Below are positions 7,476 through 11,493 of a stretch of DNA of 11,493 nucleotides, piece after piece. The translations under genes were made by a program, and so were the position numbers. This stretch comes from UBA2210 sp036825195 (GTDB lineage: Bacteria > Desulfobacterota > Syntrophia > Syntrophales > UBA2210). The DNA lies in the NCBI GenBank assembly GCA_036825195.1, contig DAISYQ010000064.1, positions 1 to 11,493 of the forward strand, read 5' to 3'. Under the pieces are notes generated by a model. That model saw only the letters and a program-made list of their open reading frames with translations, made no database searches and was not told where the DNA came from. Position 1 is the first letter of the stretch, and every line of letters starts with the position of its first letter.

Positions 7476-7669
7476 CTCACTCCTTTCAGATGCACAACGC
7501 GTCTGGCTGAAACGCGTGGTTATGCAAATTACTCATCTCCTGTTGGAATAATACCTGCTGCCTCAATCATGAATATCACTGTTTTTCCAGAGGCACGTGT
7601 TTCATGCACAATGCCTTTTTTGATTGCATGACGAACTCTTCAGCGGGCGAGCGTCTGGTTAACAGGATC
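7476..7669 (-). other. Intergenic segment with a possible 26-codon ORF (7529-7609)
   Basis: Between the VOC and SdpI-family genes, a minus-strand frame from GTG 7609 to TAA 7529 would encode 26 residues (start VHETRASGKTVIF, end GIIPTGDE), with AAAAAAGG just upstream. The frame stays open ten more codons upstream of the GTG. The peptide looks like the end of a small basic-to-acidic protein, but I recognise no family. It could be a real small gene, the tail of a decayed cassette gene, or chance. Confidence 0.2.
7492..7525 (-). other. Short attC-like inverted repeat upstream of the SdpI-family gene
   Basis: Read on the minus strand, GCATAAC (7525-7519) and GTTGTGC (7498-7492) are near-perfect reverse complements with one T·G pair. 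They flank an 8-bp stem, ACGCGTTT/AGACGCGT, with a 5-nt CAGCC loop. The layout mimics integron R''-L''-L'-R' boxes with the conserved AAC…GTT ends. At 34 bp it is shorter than real attC sites (usually at least 57 bp), and the RYYYAAC consensus is broken at its third base. It may be a relic or a coincidental hairpin. Confidence 0.3.
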
Positions 7670-8068
7670 TTATTCCCAGAAATCCGATGCAATCTCAATC
7701 AAATTCCCATCCGGGTCGGCAATCATCGCAGATCTCATTTTCCACGGTTCATTGCGCGGACCGTATACCGATTTTCCCCCATTCTGAAGTATCCGATCAT
7801 ATTCCTTGTCAACATTTTCCGGAGCGCCGACGTTTATTGCCAACTCGAATGTCCCGTTTAGTTTTTCTGTGAATTCCGGTGTCCGGCCTAAAATCTGTGG
7901 CAGCATTCTTCTTTCATACATTGCGAATCGTATTCCCTCATGGTTGAACTCGGCATAAGGACCCTCGCCATTCCATTCAATCTGAATCCCGATTACATCT
8001 TTATAGAAAGTAACCATCACGGACAAATCGGAAACAAATAAACCGATCATATCGAAACGTCTTTTCAT
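7670..8068 (-). CDS. VOC-family (glyoxalase/bleomycin-resistance fold) protein
   Basis: The 132-residue product has the vicinal-oxygen-chelate pattern: a first beta-alpha-beta unit (FDMIGLFVSDLSVMVTFYKDVIG), a middle strand (YAEFNHEGIRFAMYER), a second unit beginning FELAINVGAPENVDKEYDRI, and the typical ending IADPDGNLIEIASDFW with Glu125 as the likely metal ligand. One chain forms a single VOC module and would dimerise. Members bind or modify small molecules or confer resistance; no specific substrate is indicated. I place the start at 8068 (MKRRFDMIGL) because GGGAGAAG lies about 7 nt upstream and the fold begins there. An in-frame ATG at 8149 would add 27 residues encoded by the hairpin region, which is unlikely. 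The gene is a plausible cassette cargo given the attC-like element ending 25 nt upstream. Confidence 0.88.
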   Translation of the reverse strand: MKRRFDMIGLFVSDLSVMVTFYKDVIGIQIEWNGEGPYAEFNHEGIRFAMYERRMLPQILGRTPEFTEKLNGTFELAINVGAPENVDKEYDRILQNGGKSVYGPRNEPWKMRSAMIADPDGNLIEIASDFWE

Positions 8069-8093
8069 AAGGCTTCTCCCATATTCTGTCGTA

Positions 8094-8161
8094 CCAACGC
8101 CTGCTTGAGGGGCTTTGCAGAGCAACAGCGAAGCAAGAACCCTTCTCAAAGCAGATGTTGG
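8094..8161 (-). other. attC-like imperfect hairpin immediately upstream of the VOC gene
   Basis: On the minus strand the element begins CCAAC (8161-8157) and ends GCGTTGG (8100-8094). Between them are complementary arms: CTGCTT/AAGCAG (8101-8106 with 8149-8154), GAG/CTC (8107-8109 with 8145-8147), GGG/CCC (8110-8112 with 8140-8142) and TTTGC/GCAAG (8114-8118 with 8133-8137). Extra unpaired bases lie mostly on one arm (A8148, TT 8143-8144, AA 8138-8139). Size (68 nt), terminal AAC/GTT, the AGGCGTT ending and one-sided bulges fit integron attC sites. The outer boxes depart from RYYYAAC/GTTRRRY at the ends. No integrase gene is visible. Confidence 0.45.
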
Positions 8162-8450
8162 GGGTTCATAACTCTTTCATCCTCATCCCCTCAGACGAAC
8201 GTAACATGATCCTGCATGATCTTATTGTGAGTGCCGCTCCAGTAAAATGACAGCCATGGTACAATCGGACCCCCTGATCAAGCAGACCGGCATCCTGAAC
8301 AACGCGTGCGAACAGGGGATGTTACTGATAGTCGTGTCTCTGGATGTGTAATTCAATGATATGGCTGATAATGTCAAGTTGCATAACATCGCACTCATCA
8401 GAAAGCAATTCTTGGCTATTTCTGCCCTGTGCGCCCCTTGAGACCTCTTG
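8162..8450 (-). other. Gene-free segment downstream of the antiporter
   Basis: No recognisable gene lies here. On the minus strand the antiporter's own frame stays open for 42 codons past its stop and then, after one more stop (8322-8324), for another 51 codons to 8166. It contains phrases such as RLYHGCHFTGAAL but no convincing start or ribosome-binding site. On the plus strand a 34-codon ORF (8247-8351) lacks a ribosome-binding site. Either could be decayed coding sequence. I see no terminator with a T-tract. Confidence 0.4.
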
Positions 8451-9683
8451 TTATATACTTTTTCTGTTTGAAGTTATTTCTCCAGCCTTCTCGAGTACAA
8501 ATTTAGAACTCAAAGGCCCGACAATTTCATGGATAATCGTCGCACCGATGATGACATTTAAAATAATATCTGAGATCGAATTAAAAGCAGGATTTTGTTT
8601 AATAACCAGTGCCAAACCAATCACGATACCTCCCTGGGGTATTAATCCGCCTGCTGTGTATCTTTGTACAGATTGGGGCGATTTTGCTATCTTTCCGCCC
8701 ACGACCGTTCCACTCAATTTGCCGAGTGAACGAAATACGATAAACAAAATTATAAGGAGGAAATTGGATGCCATCACCGAAAAATCCAGATGCATAGCGC
8801 TTATTGTAAAGAAAAGAACAAAAATCAATTCTTCAGTATATCTTTCAAGTATCTTGAATATCTTTTCTTTTTTTGCGTTGTAGTTTACGACAACAACGCC
8901 CATCGTCATTGTAGATAAAAGTTCGTCAGTGCCAAGAACTGCCGCAAGGCCATAGCATAAAGATAAAAGGCTTATTATCAGGGTGATCAATACTCCTTCT
9001 GTTTCCTTCTTAATGAATTTTGATAAAACATTCAGGAAAAAGCCAAACAGACACCCCCCGATGATGGAACCCACGATCTTGATAAATGGCTGAACCACAG
9101 AGTAAACACCCATGGATTGATGCAGAATAAAAATGCCGGCAACAGAGACTGCGAGGCTATAATTTATAATGCCGAGAATGTCATCAAATGCCGCTACTCC
9201 CATAATTGTCGACGTGACTTCTCCTTTTGCCTGATATTCGTGTTCGACAGCTAATGTGGCGGATGGATCGGTCGGTGATGCAAGAGATCCTATCAGCAAA
9301 GCAAGGGGAATAAAAAATGATGTCAAAGAAGAATCAGGCAGAGAAATGACCACTGGTCCCAATAGGGTGAAGAAGACGATAACAAACAAGAACGCAAACT
9401 CAGCTTCGAAAAGGGTAATAAATATAATTGATTTTCCAAGTGAGCGAATCTTTGGAAACAGTAATGTTCCACCGACAGAGAACGTGATAAAGGATAGCGC
9501 TATGTTCGTAACAAGGGTTGTATGTCCGACAAATGATTCGGGAATAAAATGCGTTAACTCCGGATTGAGAATCAGACCAGCAAGAATATATCCCGTTACT
9601 TTGGGAAGTCCTATTCGAGTGCATAGTTCTCCGCCGATGAAACCAGTAAATATAATGATTCCAATTATGAGGATTGGTTCCAT
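8451..9683 (-). CDS. Kef/NapA-like cation:proton antiporter (CPA2 family)
   Basis: The 410-residue integral membrane protein has about twelve hydrophobic helices and matches the Na+/H+ exchanger domain (PF00999). Key features are GLPKVTGYILAGLI (25-38), SPTDPSATLAV (136-146, the unwound-helix region), the paired aspartates D167-D168 in AAFDDILGI, which mark electrogenic CPA2 exchangers and bind the ion, FRSLGK (317-322) and GGLIPQGGIVIGLA (345-358). It should exchange Na+ or K+ for protons across the inner membrane. It lacks the C-terminal TrkA-N/KTN domain of KefB/C, so regulation by nucleotides or glutathione is not expected. The start ATG at 9683 has AGAAGGA about 10 nt upstream and lies only 28 bp after the DUF4328 stop, so the two genes are probably co-transcribed. 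Ion specificity is not readable. Confidence 0.9.
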   Translation of the reverse strand: MEPILIIGIIIFTGFIGGELCTRIGLPKVTGYILAGLILNPELTHFIPESFVGHTTLVTNIALSFITFSVGGTLLFPKIRSLGKSIIFITLFEAEFAFLFVIVFFTLLGPVVISLPDSSLTSFFIPLALLIGSLASPTDPSATLAVEHEYQAKGEVTSTIMGVAAFDDILGIINYSLAVSVAGIFILHQSMGVYSVVQPFIKIVGSIIGGCLFGFFLNVLSKFIKKETEGVLITLIISLLSLCYGLAAVLGTDELLSTMTMGVVVVNYNAKKEKIFKILERYTEELIFVLFFTISAMHLDFSVMASNFLLIILFIVFRSLGKLSGTVVGGKIAKSPQSVQRYTAGGLIPQGGIVIGLALVIKQNPAFNSISDIILNVIIGATIIHEIVGPLSSKFVLEKAGEITSNRKSI

Positions 9684-9711
9684 ATTTTATCAGTCCTTCT
9701 CAATGCTGCTG

Positions 9712-10380
9712 TCAGACGTATTTTTTCACCAACCTCTCTTGTTTCGTGAAGATTGCAGAAATAAGCGATACCGCAACAAGATACATGGGTATGTCAAAAA
9801 TCCCTGATATTATGGATACAGTTGTTGAAGCCTGCAGTGAGCTTATAGTATTTGCCTGCATTGACATGCGGAATACGGCTTGCCCCAGGAAATTGGATAT
9901 AAGCCACAGTGTCCACCACCAACCAAGTATAGCGCTGCCACTTTCATTCTGCCAATTGTCCGGATTTGTGCTGACTTTCCAGATTTCCTTCATGGCTTGA
10001 TAGGGCTTGTAGAGATTAATAATTGGTATGAAGTAGTAGCCTATTGACCAACCCGGAGTGAACTTCATGCCTTGTGCCCCAAATCCATGGCAATTTGAGT
10101 TCGTGCGGTGTATCCACCTTAAAAAGGTAATGCCGGTCACGATGAATGCAGCCAGATACAAAATGGCCATGAATTGCTGGCGACTATCGTTGCTCTCTGC
10201 CGCAGCCTGAGAAAAAATACCGGAGGAAAGAAGATTCATCTGCATGAAATCCGACAGCATTGAAAGGATGCTGATACCCAATGACACCCACAACATGGTT
10301 TTCAGAAACTTTGTTAATGATGCAGGATCTTTAGTGTAATGGTATTCTTTTATGCCAGGGTTCATTTCCATTTCAGACAT
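9712..10380 (-). CDS. DUF4328-family membrane protein
   Basis: The 222-residue product has about four transmembrane segments (about 26-46, 70-88, 148-170, 188-210) plus a hydrophobic stretch around 110-122. The diagnostic DUF4328 core is present: FLRWIHRTNSNCHGFGAQG followed by MKFTPGWSIGYYFIPIINLY and KPYQAMKEIWKVS. No biochemical role is established for this family. The start at 10380 is preceded by GGAGGG about 6 nt upstream. It leads a probable two-gene transcript with the antiporter 28 bp downstream, which suggests, but does not show, a link to ion or envelope homeostasis. The Cys97 and Trp-rich loops (WWWTLW, 154-159) are notable. It could also be an independent gene that only shares a transcript. 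Confidence 0.85.
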   Translation of the reverse strand: MSEMEMNPGIKEYHYTKDPASLTKFLKTMLWVSLGISILSMLSDFMQMNLLSSGIFSQAAAESNDSRQQFMAILYLAAFIVTGITFLRWIHRTNSNCHGFGAQGMKFTPGWSIGYYFIPIINLYKPYQAMKEIWKVSTNPDNWQNESGSAILGWWWTLWLISNFLGQAVFRMSMQANTISSLQASTTVSIISGIFDIPMYLVAVSLISAIFTKQERLVKKYV

Positions 10381-10395
10381 TATTCCCTCCTCTTC

Positions 10396-10433
10396 CTCTA
10401 ACGCTTGCGGCCTATGTGAAGCCGCTTATTATA
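10396..10433 (-). promoter_or_regulatory. -10 element, leader hairpin and GCGTTAGAG box before the DUF4328 gene
   Basis: On the minus strand a perfect TATAAT (10433-10428) lies 48 nt before the start codon, but no good -35 is seen 16-18 bp upstream. Just after it GCGGC (10425-10421) pairs with GCCGC (10411-10407) around a 9-nt loop. AGCGTTAGAG follows, with the GTTAGAG box at 10402-10396, 15 nt before the ATG. Either this is an ordinary promoter with a small leader hairpin, or the GC|GTTAGAG box is a cassette boundary like those before the VOC and SdpI-family genes. Confidence 0.35.
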
Positions 10434-10460
10434 CAATTAGTTATTGCCATTATCATTCAG

Positions 10461-10491
10461 ATTCTCAGAATAGCTTGATCCCCCTAAGAAT
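10461..10491 (-). terminator. Weak hairpin after rsgA
   Basis: ATTCTCAG (10461-10468) and CTAAGAAT (10484-10491) can form an 8-bp stem (one G·U on the minus-strand RNA) with a 15-nt loop, about 18 nt after the rsgA stop. It is AT-rich and has no U-tract, so termination efficiency is doubtful. Confidence 0.25.
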
Positions 10492-10508
10492 AAGTTGGTT
10501 CAAAGTCT

Positions 10509-11493
10509 TCAGTCCCTCATCTGCTTTTTTACCGATTTGATGAATCGTCCGAAGGCTTTGTCCTTTTTCCGTTTGTCCAGGTATGACATCTCGTAGTACT
10601 CCGATTCCTTCTTGAGTTTGATATAGCTGGAATAACGATCTTCACTCAGTTCTCCACTTTCGACTGCAGCTCGGATGGCACAGCCGGGCTCGTATTCGTG
10701 GCTGCAATCCGGATATCGACAATTCTCGGAAAGCGCGGCAAATTCTTCGAAACCCGCGTTGACCGCGTCGCCGGCACCTATCATGCCCAGTTCCCGCATG
10801 CCGGGCGTGTCAATCAACATTGCACCCTGGCTGAGAACGATGAGCTGGCGGCGTGATGTTGTATGGGTGCCTTCTCCCGTGCTGCTGACGGCCTTTGTAT
10901 CAAAGACTTCCCGGCCTATGAGACGGTTGATGAGAGTGGTCTTCCCGACCCCCGATGAACCAAGCAGACAATACGTCTTTCCCTGAGAGAGCGTCTGGTG
11001 AAACTCATCAAACCCGATTCCGGTGATATTGCTGAGTGCAATCACCCTGGCGCTGGTGACGGAATAGATGACAGCAAGCTTCTGGTCCAGTTCATCCTTA
11101 GTGATCAAGTCCGTCTTCGTGAGGATGACAACCGGTTCAACATGTCCTTCCGCTGCCATAACCAGATACCGATCCAAACGACGAGGATTGAAGTCAAAAT
11201 GGCATGATTGAACAATGAAAGCGGCATCTATGTTGGCTGCAATCATCTGGTAATCGACGTTTTCACCCGCGGTCCTGCGCCGCAGGAACGTCTTTCGCGG
11301 AAACACCTGGTGGATGATGGCTTCGGAATCATCGTTGTAATACTGTGCCGTCACCCAATCTCCGACACATGGCAGGTCGACGGAATTTTCAATCTGATAA
11401 GAAAGCTTTCCTGACAGCTCGGCCGGGACTTCTCTTAGTTCATTCTTTATGAGGTATGAGCCGCGGTCAACTGCGGATATGCGGGCAAAGCAG
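10509..11493 (-). CDS. rsgA: Ribosome small-subunit-dependent GTPase A, 5' end beyond right edge
   Basis: The frame is open from the right edge (first complete codon 11492-11490) to TGA at 10509, giving 327 residues. This is nearly the whole of a ~350-residue RsgA. The N-terminal OB-fold part is visible (ARISAVDRGSYL, then LPCVGDWVTA). The circularly permuted GTPase follows, with G4 TKTD (125-128), G1 GSSGVGKT (178-185) and G3 DTPG (228-231). The C-terminal zinc knuckle has C258, C263, H265 and C271 (CRYPDCSHEYEPGC). RsgA binds the 30S subunit, hydrolyses GTP there and helps release RbfA late in ribosome maturation. The GTG at 11354 is not the start, since it sits inside the conserved VGDWV segment. 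No co-transcribed ribosome-assembly gene is visible downstream. Confidence 0.95.
   Translation of the reverse strand, partial: CFARISAVDRGSYLIKNELREVPAELSGKLSYQIENSVDLPCVGDWVTAQYYNDDSEAIIHQVFPRKTFLRRRTAGENVDYQMIAANIDAAFIVQSCHFDFNPRRLDRYLVMAAEGHVEPVVILTKTDLITKDELDQKLAVIYSVTSARVIALSNITGIGFDEFHQTLSQGKTYCLLGSSGVGKTTLINRLIGREVFDTKAVSSTGEGTHTTSRRQLIVLSQGAMLIDTPGMRELGMIGAGDAVNAGFEEFAALSENCRYPDCSHEYEPGCAIRAAVESGELSEDRYSSYIKLKKESEYYEMSYLDKRKKDKAFGRFIKSVKKQMRD

Noticed and set aside
7670..8149. Longer VOC protein with 27 extra N-terminal residues
   Set aside because: The extension is encoded by the hairpin element, has no ribosome-binding site, and the conserved fold begins at the internal ATG (8068), which has a good one.
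8247..8351. 34-codon plus-strand ORF
   Set aside because: No ribosome-binding site, no similarity recognised, and opposite in orientation to the surrounding genes; kept only as a note.
8344..8883. 179-codon plus-strand ORF
   Set aside because: It is antisense to the antiporter, whose conserved motifs establish the coding strand, and its product resembles no protein.
10509..11354. rsgA starting at GTG 11354
   Set aside because: The conserved N-terminal OB-fold sequence continues upstream in frame to the window edge, so the GTG is an internal valine.
1..11493. CRISPR array, tRNA, rRNA, insertion sequence or integrase gene
   Set aside because: No regularly spaced short repeats, no cloverleaf or rRNA-like sequence, and no transposase or recombinase motifs were seen on either strand.

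Overview
The window looks like a chromosomal stretch of a Gram-negative bacterium of moderate GC content. The best hints of lineage are the Gly-rich/Cys-Phe-Ile C-terminus of the 785-residue secreted protein and the bacterial long-chain acyl-CoA ligase, both common in Desulfobacterota-like (deltaproteobacterial) and related genomes. That placement is an inference and weak. There are no rRNA or tRNA genes, no CRISPR array, and no transposase or integrase in the window.

Left part (1-2695, minus strand): a partial EamA/DMT-type membrane transporter runs off the left edge. Upstream of it lies a complete AMP-forming long-chain fatty acid CoA ligase, with a strong GC-rich hairpin between the two genes. 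Middle (2696-5668, plus strand): a 615-bp intergenic region carries an 8-bp palindrome, two copies of a ~150-bp imperfect direct repeat with a conserved nested hairpin, and a good sigma70-type promoter (TTGATT-17-TATACT). The second repeat copy lies inside the ~250-nt leader of the gene for a secreted beta-helix protein, which ends in a poly-Gly/CFIST motif.

Right part (5746-11493, all minus strand, so transcribed from right to left): a nearly complete rsgA (ribosome biogenesis GTPase), a DUF4328 membrane protein closely followed by a Kef/NapA-like cation:proton antiporter, a small VOC (glyoxalase-fold) protein, a three-helix SdpI-family membrane protein, and a membrane-anchored beta-lactamase-fold serine hydrolase. 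The last one converges on the beta-helix gene.

The stretch 6940-8161 and the DUF4328 leader are the most intriguing. Small unrelated genes in one orientation each begin 23-30 nt after a GC|GTT-type box, and two of the boxes sit at the edge of an inverted repeat resembling an integron attC site. This could be the relic of a gene-cassette array, but the boxes depart from the consensus and no integrase is visible. The genes show no obvious shared pathway: the right half reads as one housekeeping gene plus a row of envelope and accessory genes.
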